DNA from: Aeromicrobium tamlense
GTDB lineage: Bacteria > Actinomycetota > Actinomycetes > Propionibacteriales > Nocardioidaceae
NCBI RefSeq assembly: GCF_013408555.1
Contig: NZ_JACBZN010000001.1
Span: 2,046,001 to 2,110,000 of the forward strand
Length of the DNA stretch: 64,000 nucleotides
Direction: 5' to 3'
The notes under the pieces are model-generated. The model made no database searches. It was not told the DNA's origin and saw only the letters and a program-made list of their open reading frames with translations. Below, piece after piece: positions 30,255 through 39,008 of the stretch (position 1 is the first letter of the stretch; every line of letters starts with the position of its first letter). The position numbers and the translations under genes are program-made.

Positions 30255-32369
30255 TCAGGCCATCAGGCCGAGGGCGGCGCGGACGATCTCGTCCTCGCCC
30301 AGCAGGACCTGGTCGGAGGCGGGGCCGAGGGGGATGAAGCTGTCGGCGCTCGCGACGCGGGCGATGCGGCCCGGGTGGCGGGCGGCGACGAGGGCGCTGA
30401 CGACGCCCTCCCCCACGCCGCCGGAGTGTCGCGTCTCGTCCACCACGAGCACGCGGTCGAAGCCGCGGCAGGCGTCGACGACCTGCTCCTCGGGCAGCGG
30501 CGCGAGCCAGCGCAGGTCGACGACGGTGGCCTCGACCCCCCGCCGACGCAGTTCCTCCGCGGCGCGCCGGCTCATGAACGTGCCGTTGCCGAAGGTCAGG
30601 ATCACGAGGTCGCGACCGTCGCCGTGCACGCCGACCTCGCCCGGGGCGATCACCGCGTCCTCGGACGGCGGGGCGGTCCACAGGCCGTCGCCGTCCTCGT
30701 GGAGGTCGCGCGAGTGGTACCGCGCGATGGGCTCGAGGTAGACGCAGACCCGACCCTCGCGCGCCAGCCGGTGACAGGCGCGCAGCAGGCCGGGCGCGTC
30801 GGCGGGGTGGCTCGGCACCGCCAGCACCAGGCCCGGGATGTCGCGCAGCACGGCCACGGAGTTGTCGTTGTGGAAGTGGCCGCCGAAGCCGCGCTGGTAG
30901 GCCAGTCCGGCGATGCGCACCACCATGCCGTTGCGGTACTGCCCCGCCGAGAAGAACCCGAGCGATGCTGCCTCTCCGCGCAGCTGGTCCTCCGCGTTGT
31001 GCAGGTAGGCCAGGTACTGGATCTCGGGGATCGGCACGAAGCCGGCGAGCGCGGTGCCCAGCGCGGTGCCCAGGATCGTCTGCTCGTCGAGGAGGGTGTC
31101 GAAGACCCGCTGACCGCCGAACCGCTTGCGCAGGCCGCGGGTGACGCCGTAGACGCCGCCCTTGACCGCCACGTCCTCGCCGAACAGCAGCGTCTCGGGA
31201 TGGTCCTCCAGCAGCTCTCCGAGCGTCGCGTTGATCGCCTGCGCCAGCGTGCGCCGCGATCCTTCGACCTCACGCTCCGGCACCGAGTCGAACCGCGGCA
31301 GCGCGAGCGGCGCGACGACGGCCGCGCGCGAGTCGAGCCGCGGCTCGCCGATGATGTCCTCGGCCTGCGCCATGACCCCGCGCCGCGTGCTCTCGTAGGC
31401 CTCGAGAGCCTCGGCGCCGGTGATCCCCCCCGCGTCCACGAGGGCGCGCGCCGTGGCGACGATCGGATCCCGGTCGTAGTCGGCCTCGATCCGCTTGCGC
31501 GTGCGGTACGCGACCTCGGCGTCGGACCCCGCGTGGCCGAGGAACCGCACGGTGGAGAGGTGCAGTACCCCGGGGCTGCGGCTCGACCGGACGGCGTCGA
31601 GGGCGTCCTGCGTCTGGCGCAGCAGGCCGACGGGGTCGTCGCCGTCGGCCGCGCGGTACTCGATCCCCGGCAGGCCCTCGAGCATGGCGCCGGGCCAGCC
31701 CTCGGGCGAGGCCGTGCTGATGCCGATGCGGTTGTCCTCGCACACGAACAGCACGGGGCAGGCGAGCCCGCGGTGGGTCAGGTAGGCCGCGGCGTTGAGT
31801 GCGCCGACCGCCGTGGAGTGGTTGACCGAGGCGTCGCCGAAGCTGCACAGCACGACGGCGTCCTCGGGCCAGGCCGTGTGACGCCCGAGCCGGCGCGCGA
31901 AGCCCAGCCCGAGCCCGAGCCCCACTGCCCGCGGCAGGTGCGAGCTGATCGTGGAGGTCTGCGGGACGATGCTCAGCGCCGGGTGCCCGAACACCTTGTG
32001 CCGCCCGCCCGACATCGGGTCGCTGCGCGCGCTGGTGAGGCTCTGCAGGATCGCCCGCACGCCGTCGTCGCGGCCCGCCTTCGCCGACCGCGCGGCGTAC
32101 AGCCCGCCGGATCGGTAGTGCAGCAGGGCCGGGTCGCTCACCTCGGACAGCAGGCCGAGCGCCGCGTTGCTCTCGTGGCCGGCGGAGCCGATCGTGTAGT
32201 GCCCCTCGCCGCGCCCCTGCAGCCAGCGCGCCGCGAAGTCGAGGTGGCGGCTCTGCACCTGCGCCGCGAAGAGGTGGCGCAGCGCCACCACGTCGACGTC
32301 CCGGGCGGCCTCCGGGGCCGGCTGCAGTCCGGGCAGGGTGCGGACGACGTACTCGTCGATGGTCTCCAT
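30255..32369 (-). CDS. Fused alpha/beta E1 component of a 2-oxoacid dehydrogenase
   Basis: One 704-residue chain joins the two usual E1 subunits. The alpha half (residues about 30-335) has the thiamine-diphosphate motif SFGDASVNHSTAVGALN ... CEDNRIGIS. The beta half (about 375-704) has LLFGEDVAVKGGVYGVTRGL, LDEQTILGTALG and the C-terminal transketolase domain (VVDLRWLAPLPEEQVV). It decarboxylates a 2-oxoacid, perhaps a branched-chain one, and hands the acyl group to a lipoyl E2. No E2 or E3 gene is nearby. It overlaps the MBL hydrolase gene by one base (TGATG). Confidence 0.85.
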   Translation of the reverse strand: METIDEYVVRTLPGLQPAPEAARDVDVVALRHLFAAQVQSRHLDFAARWLQGRGEGHYTIGSAGHESNAALGLLSEVSDPALLHYRSGGLYAARSAKAGRDDGVRAILQSLTSARSDPMSGGRHKVFGHPALSIVPQTSTISSHLPRAVGLGLGLGFARRLGRHTAWPEDAVVLCSFGDASVNHSTAVGALNAAAYLTHRGLACPVLFVCEDNRIGISTASPEGWPGAMLEGLPGIEYRAADGDDPVGLLRQTQDALDAVRSSRSPGVLHLSTVRFLGHAGSDAEVAYRTRKRIEADYDRDPIVATARALVDAGGITGAEALEAYESTRRGVMAQAEDIIGEPRLDSRAAVVAPLALPRFDSVPEREVEGSRRTLAQAINATLGELLEDHPETLLFGEDVAVKGGVYGVTRGLRKRFGGQRVFDTLLDEQTILGTALGTALAGFVPIPEIQYLAYLHNAEDQLRGEAASLGFFSAGQYRNGMVVRIAGLAYQRGFGGHFHNDNSVAVLRDIPGLVLAVPSHPADAPGLLRACHRLAREGRVCVYLEPIARYHSRDLHEDGDGLWTAPPSEDAVIAPGEVGVHGDGRDLVILTFGNGTFMSRRAAEELRRRGVEATVVDLRWLAPLPEEQVVDACRGFDRVLVVDETRHSGGVGEGVVSALVAARHPGRIARVASADSFIPLGPASDQVLLGEDEIVRAALGLMA

Positions 32370-33100
32370 CAGACGCTCAGCGCCTCGCCGACCGCACGCG
32401 CGATCGGGACGTGGGCCGCGGGACCGTGGCCCGGCAGGACGAGGTCGGCGTCGAGCAGCGCGAGGTCCGGCAGCGTGGCCCGCAGTCGCGACGTGTCGTG
32501 GTGGAAGAACGCGTCGATCGCCTGCGGCCCCTCGACCGGGCTCAGCGAGTGCCCCGTGACGAGCGCGTCACCCGTGGCGACGGCGCGCTGGGCCGGGAAG
32601 TGCAGGGCGATGTGTCCCGAGGTGTGCCCGGGCAGCGACACCGGCACGGGCGAGCACGGGAGGTCGAGCGGCTGCCCCGGCACGACGGCCTCGACCGTGT
32701 CGACGTGCGGGTGGCCCGACGCGCCGAGGCGCGCGATGCCGAGCGCCCAGCGCAGCACCCGCGGACGCCACGCGCGCAGCAGGACGTCGGTGGTGGTGGC
32801 GCTCTCGACGCGCTCGCCCCGCAGCATCGGCATCTCGTCGGCGCCCGCCAGCACGCGCACGCCGCGCGCCGAGAGGGCCGGCATCGAGCCCGTGTGGTCG
32901 ACGTGGTTGTGGGTCACCACGAGCGCCTCGACCTGCTCCATCGTGACGCCCGCGCGCCGCACGGACTCCTCGAGGAGGCCCGCCTGGCCGGGGTAGCCGC
33001 AGTCGACCAGCGCGGCGCGGTCGCCCTCCACCAGGACGATCCAGTTGACGTACTCGGTGCGGGCGAACCAGATCCCGTCGGCAACCTCGGTGACCTCCAC
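32369..33100 (-). CDS. Metallo-beta-lactamase-fold hydrolase
   Basis: The 243-residue hydrolase has the metal motif THNHVDHTG, then LPGHTSGHIALH and a final GHGP loop, giving the two-metal site. The substrate is unknown; such enzymes are often thioesterases or glyoxalase II-like. Coupling with the E1 fusion gene suggests a thioester or lactone linked to the same pathway, which is inference. It begins at a GTG six bases after a -10 box. Confidence 0.82.
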   Translation of the reverse strand: MEVTEVADGIWFARTEYVNWIVLVEGDRAALVDCGYPGQAGLLEESVRRAGVTMEQVEALVVTHNHVDHTGSMPALSARGVRVLAGADEMPMLRGERVESATTTDVLLRAWRPRVLRWALGIARLGASGHPHVDTVEAVVPGQPLDLPCSPVPVSLPGHTSGHIALHFPAQRAVATGDALVTGHSLSPVEGPQAIDAFFHHDTSRLRATLPDLALLDADLVLPGHGPAAHVPIARAVGEALSV

Positions 33101-33106
33101 GGCTCG

Positions 33107-33112
33107 AACCTA
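33107..33112 (-). promoter_or_regulatory. -10 box of the MBL-E1 operon
   Basis: TAGGTT (minus strand) is six bases before the GTG at 33100. Confidence 0.5.
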
Positions 33113-33225
33113 GGAGGCCGCGCAGGCGCTGTCCACGGACGCGCCGTGCGGACCCGCCGAAACGTGGTTAGCGTCGAGAGGGAACCACCACGTGAGCACC
33201 ACACCCCGAGCCACAGGAGGCCCTC

Positions 33226-33672
33226 ATGCCCACTCGCACCGCACGCACCGCCTGGGACGGCGGCTTCGAGGACGGATCCGGCCAGGTCGAGCTGACGTCG
33301 TCCGGCCTGGGCACCTTCGAGATGTCGTTCCCCAAGCGCTCGTCCGACGACGGTGGCGGCGCCACCAACCCCGAGGAGCTCATCGCGGCCGCGCACTCGG
33401 CCTGCTACACGATGCAGCTGACCGCGCTGCTGGGCCGCGCGGGCGCCACGGTCAACGCCGTCGAGACGTCGGCCGACGTCACGCTGGGCCCCGATCCCGA
33501 CGGCGGGTTCCGCATCACCCGCATCAACCTCACCGTGCGCGCGGAGGCCGAGGGCATCGACGACGCGGAGTTCCAGCAGGTGGCCGAGGAGGCCAAGGAG
33601 ACCTGCCCCGTGAGCAAGGCGCTCGACGGCGTCGACGACATGGGTCTCGACGCCACCCTCGAGACGCTCTAG
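33226..33672 (+). CDS. OsmC/Ohr-family peroxiredoxin
   Basis: The 148-residue protein reduces organic hydroperoxides. Both redox cysteines are present: Cys60 in AAAHSACYTMQL and Cys127 in KETCPVSKAL. The N-terminal RTARTAWDG strand is typical of the OsmC subfamily (YhfA/OsmC) rather than Ohr. A strong ribosome site (AGGAGG) precedes the ATG, so this gene is not leaderless. A TAGCGT box near 33170 may be its -10. Confidence 0.88.
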   Translation: MPTRTARTAWDGGFEDGSGQVELTSSGLGTFEMSFPKRSSDDGGGATNPEELIAAAHSACYTMQLTALLGRAGATVNAVETSADVTLGPDPDGGFRITRINLTVRAEAEGIDDAEFQQVAEEAKETCPVSKALDGVDDMGLDATLETL

Positions 33673-33674
33673 AG

Positions 33675-33699
33675 CCTCGCGCCGGTCCCCGGCGCGAGG
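33675..33699 (+). terminator. Terminator hairpin after osmC
   Basis: CCTCGCGCCGG and CCGGCGCGAGG pair perfectly over eleven bases around a TCC loop, two bases past the stop codon. No U-run follows. Confidence 0.7.
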
Positions 33700-33747
33700 T
33701 TACCGACGGGTTCTGCGACCTGCCTGCGACCCTGTGGGCGAGCGCGT

Positions 33748-33753
33748 TACCCT
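33748..33753 (+). promoter_or_regulatory. Possible -10 box of kgd
   Basis: TACCCT would place the transcription start near 33760, giving a leader of about 60 bases. Confidence 0.35.
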
Positions 33754-33818
33754 GTCTTGAGTCCACCATCCGTGCGCGATCACGCGAGCGATTTTCCCCG
33801 GAAGAGGCGATTCAGGCC

Positions 33819-36800
33819 GTGGCCGAGTCCTCCCCCACCGCGTCGGCGACCGACGCTCCCCACCCCGACTTCGGCAGCAACGAGTGGCTGGTCGAAGAGA
33901 TGTACGACCAGTTCACCGCCGACCCGTCCTCGGTCGACGCCGAGTGGGCCGACTTCTTCCGCAAGGGCGGCTACGGCGCCAACGGCGCCGCCTCGTCCGA
34001 GTCGAAGACGGCCGGGTCGTCGACGACGGCCGAGAAGCCCGCCCCGAAGTCCGAGTCCTCCGAGACCCGCACCGACGAGCCGGCGATCGAGCCGTCGCAG
34101 CAGCAGGCCGAGAAGCCGGCCACGCCGCAGAAGGCTCCCTCGGCGCGTGCCGCCGAGGAGAAGAACCCGCCGGCCCCGGCCGCCGCCCCGACCTCGCCGA
34201 AGCCCGCCGCCAAGGAGCAGCCCGCGAAGGCGCAGCCCGCCGCGGCCAAGTCCGCCGCCCAGGACAAGCCCGCCGAGACCCCCACGGGTCCCGGTGAGGT
34301 CGAGAAGGTCGTGCTGAAGGGCGCCTCGGCGCGCACCGCGACCAACATGGACGCCAGCCTCGCGGTCCCCACCGCCACCAGCGTCCGCTCGGTGCCGGTC
34401 AAGCTGCTGTTCGACCAGCGCGTCGTCATCAACAACCACCTCGCCCGCGCTCGCGGCGGCAAGGTGTCGTTCACGCACCTCATCGGCTACGCGGTCGTCA
34501 AGGCCGTCGCGGCCATGCCCGAGATGAACACCGGCTTCGAGTACAACGAGAAGGGCAAGCCGGTCCAGCTCAACCCCGAGCACGTGAACTTCGGCCTGGC
34601 CATCGACGTGCAGAAGGCCGACGGCTCGCGCCAGCTCATGGTGCCGAACATCAAGGCCGCCGAGACGATGGACTTCGCGCAGTTCTGGCGCGGCTACGAG
34701 ACCATCGTGCGCAAGGCCCGCGACAACAAGCTCGAGGTCAGCGACTTCCAGGGCACCACCGTCAGCCTGACGAACCCCGGCGGCATCGGCACCAACCACT
34801 CGGTGCCGCGCCTCATGGCCGGCCAGGGCCTCATCGTCGGCGTCGGCTCGATGGACTACCCGCCGGAGTTCCAGGGCGCGTCCGAGGACACCCTCGCGCT
34901 CATGGCCGTCTCGAAGATGATGACGCTGACGTCCACGTACGACCACCGCGTCATCCAGGGCGCGCAGTCGGGCGAGTTCCTGCGTCGCGTGCACCAGCTC
35001 CTGCTGGGCGCCGAGGGCTTCTACGACGAGATCTTCACCTCGCTGCGGATCCCCTACGAGCCGATCCGCTGGGCGCAGGACATCTCGGTCCGCCACGACG
35101 ACGACGTCGACCGCCAGGCGCGCGTCCTCGAGCTGATCCACTCGTTCCGCGTGCGCGGCCACCTCATGGCCGACACGAACCCGCTCGAGTACCGCCAGCG
35201 CACCCACCCCGACCTCGACATCGCGTCGCACGGCCTCACCCTGTGGGACCTCGACCGCGAGTTCCCGGTGGGCTCCTTCGGCAAGGCCTCGGGCAAGCGC
35301 TTCATGAAGCTGCGCGAGATCCTGGGCATCCTGCGCGACTCCTACGTCCGCACGATGGCCGTGGAGTACATGCACATCCAGGAGCCCGAGGAGCGCAGCT
35401 GGTTCCAGGAGCGCCTCGAGCGCCCGCACGTCAAGGAGCCCCGCGAGGAGCAGCTGCGCATCCTGCAGAAGCTCAACCAGGCCGAAGCCTTCGAGACCTT
35501 CCTGCAGACCAAGTTCGTCGGCCAGAAGCGCTTCAGCCTCGAGGGTGGCGAGACGATGGTCCCGCTGCTCGATGAGATCTGCGAGGGCGCCGCCGCCGAC
35601 GGCCTCGAGGAGGTCTGCATCGGCATGGCCCACCGCGGCCGCCTCAACGTGCTGGTGAACATCGCCGGCAAGGACCCGGCCAACGTGTTCCGCGAGTTCG
35701 AGGGCAACATCGACCCGCGCACCGTGCAGGGCTCGGGCGACGTCAAGTACCACCTGGGCGTCGACGGCGAGTTCACCTCGGTCCGCGGCGACAAGATCAA
35801 GGTCTCGGTCGCGGCCAACCCGTCGCACCTCGAGGTCGTCGACCCGGTGCTCGAGGGCATCGCCCGCGCCAAGCAGGACGTGCTGAACCGCGGCGAGGAG
35901 TTCCCGGTCCTGCCGGTCCTCGTCCACGGCGACGCGGCGTTCGCCGGCCAGGGCGTCGTCGCCGAGACGCTCAACCTGTCGCAGCTGCGGGGCTACCGCA
36001 CCGGCGGCACCGTGCACGTGATCGTGAACAACCAGGTCGGCTTCACCACGAGCCCGTCCTCGTCGCGCTCGTCGACCTACTGCACCGATGTCGCGCGCAT
36101 GATCCAGGCGCCGATCTTCCACGTGAACGGCGACGATCCCGAGGCCTGCATCCGCGCCGCGCAGCTGGCCTACGAGTACCGCCGCACGTTCCACAAGGAC
36201 GTCGTCATCGACCTCGTCTGCTACCGACGCCGTGGCCACAACGAGGGCGACGACCCCAGCTTCACGCAGCCGCTGATGTACGACACGATCGAGAAGAAGA
36301 AGTCGGTGCGCAAGCTGTACACCGAGGCTCTCGTCGGTCGTGGCGACATCACGCTCGAGGAGGCCGAGGAGGCGCTCAAGGACTACCAGAAGCTGCTCGA
36401 GCAGAACCTGGCGAAGGTCAAGCAGGCGCAGCACGACCCCGGCTACACGCGCACCCCGGACTACCCGGAGAAGCCGTACGACGAGGAGCTGGTCACCGCG
36501 ATCAGCGCCGACACGCTCAAGGCCATCTCGGACGCCTACACGAACGTGCCCGACGGCTTCACGGTCCACCCGAAGGTGCTGCCCCAGCTGCAGCGCCGCG
36601 CGGCCTCGATCACGGCCGGTCCCATCGACTGGGGCACGGGCGAGATCATCGCGATGGGCTCGCTGCTCGCCGACGGTCGCCCCGTGCGCCTCGTTGGCCA
36701 GGACTCGCGCCGCGGCACGTTCACCACCCGCTTCGCCACGATCATCGATCGCAAGGACGGGGCCGAGTGGACGCCGCTGCAGCACGTGGCCGACAAGCAG

Positions 36801-37646
36801 GCGTCGTTCTACGTCTACGACTCGCTGCTCTCGGAGTACGCGGCGCTCGGCTTCGAGTACGGCTACTCCGTGGCCCGTCCCGAGGCGCTCACGATGTGGG
36901 AGGCCCAGTTCGGCGACTTCGTCAACGGCGCCCAGTCCGTGATCGACGAGTACATCAGCTCCGGTGAGACCAAGTGGGGTCAGAAGTCGGGCGTCGTCCT
37001 GCTCCTGCCGCACGGCTACGAGGGCCAGGGCCCCGACCACTCGTCGGGCCGCATCGAGCGCTTCCTGACGCTCGCCGCGAACGACGAGATGACGATCGCC
37101 CAGCCGTCGACGCCCGCGTCGTACTTCCACCTGCTCCGTCGTCAGAACCTGCAGTCGCAGCACCGTCCGCTCATCGTCTTCACGCCGAAGTCGATGCTGC
37201 GCAACAAGCTCGCGGCCAGCCAGCCCGACGACTTCACCTCGGGCACGTTCCGCCCGGTGATCGGCGACGACACGGTCGACGCCGAGCGCGTGGAGAAGGT
37301 CATCCTGTGCTCCGGCAAGGTGACGTGGGACCTGCTGACCGAGCGCAAGAGCCTCGAGGGCGACAGCCCCCGTACGGCGATCGTGCGCCTCGAGCAGCTC
37401 TACCCGCGTCCGCTGGAGGAGATCAAGGAGGAGCTCGCGAAGTACCCCAACGCCCGCGAGATCCGCTGGGTCCAGGACGAGCCCGAGAACCAGGGCCCGT
37501 GGCCGCACGTCGCACTCTACCTGCGCGACGCGCTGGGTCTGCCGATGACGCAGGTCACCCGCCCGGAGTCCTCGGCTCCGTCGGTGGGCTCGCACTCGGT
37601 GCACGTCACCGAGTTCAAGGACCTGATGAACCGCGCGTTCGCCTGA
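33819..37646 (+). CDS. kgd: Multifunctional 2-oxoglutarate decarboxylase/dehydrogenase (E1/E2-like)
   Basis: This 1275-residue enzyme is the actinobacterial entry into the lower TCA cycle from 2-oxoglutarate. It has the short N-terminal E1o helix (GSNEWLVEEMYDQFTADPSSV), about 110 residues of Ala/Pro/Lys/Glu-rich linker, an E2-type acyltransferase domain (residues about 165-400, with TSTYDHRVIQGAQSGEF), and the thiamine-dependent E1 (GMAHRGRLNVLVN, GDAAFAGQGVVAETLNLSQL, NNQVGFTT). A lipoyl domain is absent, as in mycobacterial Kgd. Homologues are inhibited by the FHA protein GarA/OdhI. The GTG start is chosen by alignment; the AAGAGG site upstream is weak. Confidence 0.94.
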   Translation: MAESSPTASATDAPHPDFGSNEWLVEEMYDQFTADPSSVDAEWADFFRKGGYGANGAASSESKTAGSSTTAEKPAPKSESSETRTDEPAIEPSQQQAEKPATPQKAPSARAAEEKNPPAPAAAPTSPKPAAKEQPAKAQPAAAKSAAQDKPAETPTGPGEVEKVVLKGASARTATNMDASLAVPTATSVRSVPVKLLFDQRVVINNHLARARGGKVSFTHLIGYAVVKAVAAMPEMNTGFEYNEKGKPVQLNPEHVNFGLAIDVQKADGSRQLMVPNIKAAETMDFAQFWRGYETIVRKARDNKLEVSDFQGTTVSLTNPGGIGTNHSVPRLMAGQGLIVGVGSMDYPPEFQGASEDTLALMAVSKMMTLTSTYDHRVIQGAQSGEFLRRVHQLLLGAEGFYDEIFTSLRIPYEPIRWAQDISVRHDDDVDRQARVLELIHSFRVRGHLMADTNPLEYRQRTHPDLDIASHGLTLWDLDREFPVGSFGKASGKRFMKLREILGILRDSYVRTMAVEYMHIQEPEERSWFQERLERPHVKEPREEQLRILQKLNQAEAFETFLQTKFVGQKRFSLEGGETMVPLLDEICEGAAADGLEEVCIGMAHRGRLNVLVNIAGKDPANVFREFEGNIDPRTVQGSGDVKYHLGVDGEFTSVRGDKIKVSVAANPSHLEVVDPVLEGIARAKQDVLNRGEEFPVLPVLVHGDAAFAGQGVVAETLNLSQLRGYRTGGTVHVIVNNQVGFTTSPSSSRSSTYCTDVARMIQAPIFHVNGDDPEACIRAAQLAYEYRRTFHKDVVIDLVCYRRRGHNEGDDPSFTQPLMYDTIEKKKSVRKLYTEALVGRGDITLEEAEEALKDYQKLLEQNLAKVKQAQHDPGYTRTPDYPEKPYDEELVTAISADTLKAISDAYTNVPDGFTVHPKVLPQLQRRAASITAGPIDWGTGEIIAMGSLLADGRPVRLVGQDSRRGTFTTRFATIIDRKDGAEWTPLQHVADKQASFYVYDSLLSEYAALGFEYGYSVARPEALTMWEAQFGDFVNGAQSVIDEYISSGETKWGQKSGVVLLLPHGYEGQGPDHSSGRIERFLTLAANDEMTIAQPSTPASYFHLLRRQNLQSQHRPLIVFTPKSMLRNKLAASQPDDFTSGTFRPVIGDDTVDAERVEKVILCSGKVTWDLLTERKSLEGDSPRTAIVRLEQLYPRPLEEIKEELAKYPNAREIRWVQDEPENQGPWPHVALYLRDALGLPMTQVTRPESSAPSVGSHSVHVTEFKDLMNRAFA

Positions 37647-37653
37647 TCGGTCG

Positions 37654-37830
37654 ATGTACTTCACCGACCGGGGCATCGAGGAGCTGGCGGCCCGCCGCGG
37701 CGAGGAGGAGGTCTCCTTCGCCTGGCTGGCCGAGCAGCTGTCGATCTTCGTCGACCTGAACCCCGAGTTCGAGGTGCCCGTCGAGCGGCTGGCCACCTGG
37801 CTGGCCCGCCTCGACGACGACGAGGACTAG
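37654..37830 (+). CDS. Small conserved protein downstream of kgd (DUF6104-like)
   Basis: The 58-residue acidic protein (MYFTDRGIEELAARRGEEEV ... LARLDDDED) starts eight bases after the kgd stop. It is the same as a small protein conserved behind or near kgd in actinobacteria, which I recall as DUF6104. It is predicted to be helical with no membrane segment or metal ligands. Function is unknown; cotranscription suggests a partner or regulator of Kgd. Confidence 0.72.
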   Translation: MYFTDRGIEELAARRGEEEVSFAWLAEQLSIFVDLNPEFEVPVERLATWLARLDDDED

Positions 37831-37865
37831 CCCGACCCGCAGCGCCTGCACCGCCCCGCCACCCG

Positions 37866-37922
37866 CGAGTGGCGCAGAACGGCCCGCCACTCGACGAGTG
37901 GAGGGCCTTCTTGCGCCACTCG
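37866..37922. repeat. Convergent-end palindrome B, double hairpin
   Basis: Two 28-base halves (37866-37893 and 37895-37922) are inverted copies separated by one A. Each half also begins CGAGTGG and ends CCACTCG, so each folds on itself as well. The element lies between the kgd operon and the convergent dehydrogenase gene. Confidence 0.7.
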
Positions 37923-37957
37923 GCGTCGGCCGGGCGCAGGGGCGCGGCTCGCGCGGC

Positions 37958-38926
37958 TCAGCGGGTCAGGACGATCTTGCCGAAGACGTCGCCGTCGATG
38001 ACGCGCTGGAGGCCCTGTGCGGCGTCCTCCATGGCGATCTCCGCGTCGATGAGCGGCTTGGTGCCGGTGACGTCCATGAACTCGGCCAGGCGCCGCAGCT
38101 CGTCGCGGGTGCCCATCGTGGAGCCGTGGACGCGCATCTGCTGGAAGAAGATGCGGGTCAGCTCGGCGTGCGAGGGGGCGTCGCCCGACGTGGCGCCCGA
38201 GATGACGATCGTGCCGCCGGGGCGCATCGCGCGGACCGAGTGCGACCACGTGGCGGCACCGACCGTCTCCATGACCGCATCGACCTTGACGGGCAGCCGC
38301 GCACCTGACTCGAGGACCTCGTGGGCGCCGATCTCGAGCGCACGCCGGCGCTTGTCCTCGTCGCGGCTGGTCGCGAACACGCGAAAGCCCGCGGCCCGGG
38401 CCAGCGTGATCGCGGCGGTGGCCACGCCGCCGCCCGCGCCCTGCACGAGCACGGAGTCGCCGGGGTGCAGGTCGGCCTGCGTGAAGAGCATCCGGTAGGC
38501 CGTCAGCCACGCGGTGGGCAGGCACGCGGCCTCGGCCATCGACAGGCCCGCGGGCTTGGGCACCACGTTGCGCCTCGGCACGGCGACCTTCTCGGCGAAC
38601 GTGCCCTGGTGGCGCTCCGACAGCAGCGAGCGGCGCGGGTCGAGCGTCTCGTCGCCGATCCAGTCCGGGTCGCTGATGACGGCGTGGACGATGACCTCGT
38701 TGCCGTCCTCGTCGAAGCCCGCCGCGTCGCAGCCCAGGATCATCGGCAGCGACTCCTCGCGCAGGCCGACGCCGCGCAGGCTCCACACGTCGTGGTGGTT
38801 GATCGACGCGGCCTTCACCGTGACCGTGGTCCAGCCGTCGGTGACCACCGGATCGGGCCGCTCCCCCACCACGAGGCCGTCCAGGGGGTTCTTCTTGTCC
38901 ATCGAGGCGGCGTAGACGGCGAACAC
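37958..38926 (-). CDS. Zinc-type alcohol dehydrogenase/quinone oxidoreductase family
   Basis: The 322-residue medium-chain reductase has the GroES-like N-domain (VKAASINHHDVWSLRGVG, ILGCDAAGFDEDGNEVIVH) and the NADPH-binding Rossmann fold (SVLVQGAGGGVATAAITLARAAGF). The structural-zinc cysteines are missing, typical of the quinone oxidoreductase branch. The GTG start at 38926 is preceded by CAGGAG at good spacing. The substrate is unknown. The gene stands alone. Confidence 0.82.
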   Translation of the reverse strand: MFAVYAASMDKKNPLDGLVVGERPDPVVTDGWTTVTVKAASINHHDVWSLRGVGLREESLPMILGCDAAGFDEDGNEVIVHAVISDPDWIGDETLDPRRSLLSERHQGTFAEKVAVPRRNVVPKPAGLSMAEAACLPTAWLTAYRMLFTQADLHPGDSVLVQGAGGGVATAAITLARAAGFRVFATSRDEDKRRRALEIGAHEVLESGARLPVKVDAVMETVGAATWSHSVRAMRPGGTIVISGATSGDAPSHAELTRIFFQQMRVHGSTMGTRDELRRLAEFMDVTGTKPLIDAEIAMEDAAQGLQRVIDGDVFGKIVLTR

Positions 38927-39008
38927 GGGCGATCTCCTGGGGTCGGGCGACAACTACCGCTGCGACCCTAACGGGGTCCGGCCGTGCTCGCCCGCGAGGG
39001 GCGTCCGA

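Noticed and set aside
33780..37796. 1338-codon minus-strand frame
   Set aside because: It runs antisense to kgd across its whole length and has the low-complexity composition typical of GC-rich complements. Kgd on the plus strand has all catalytic motifs.
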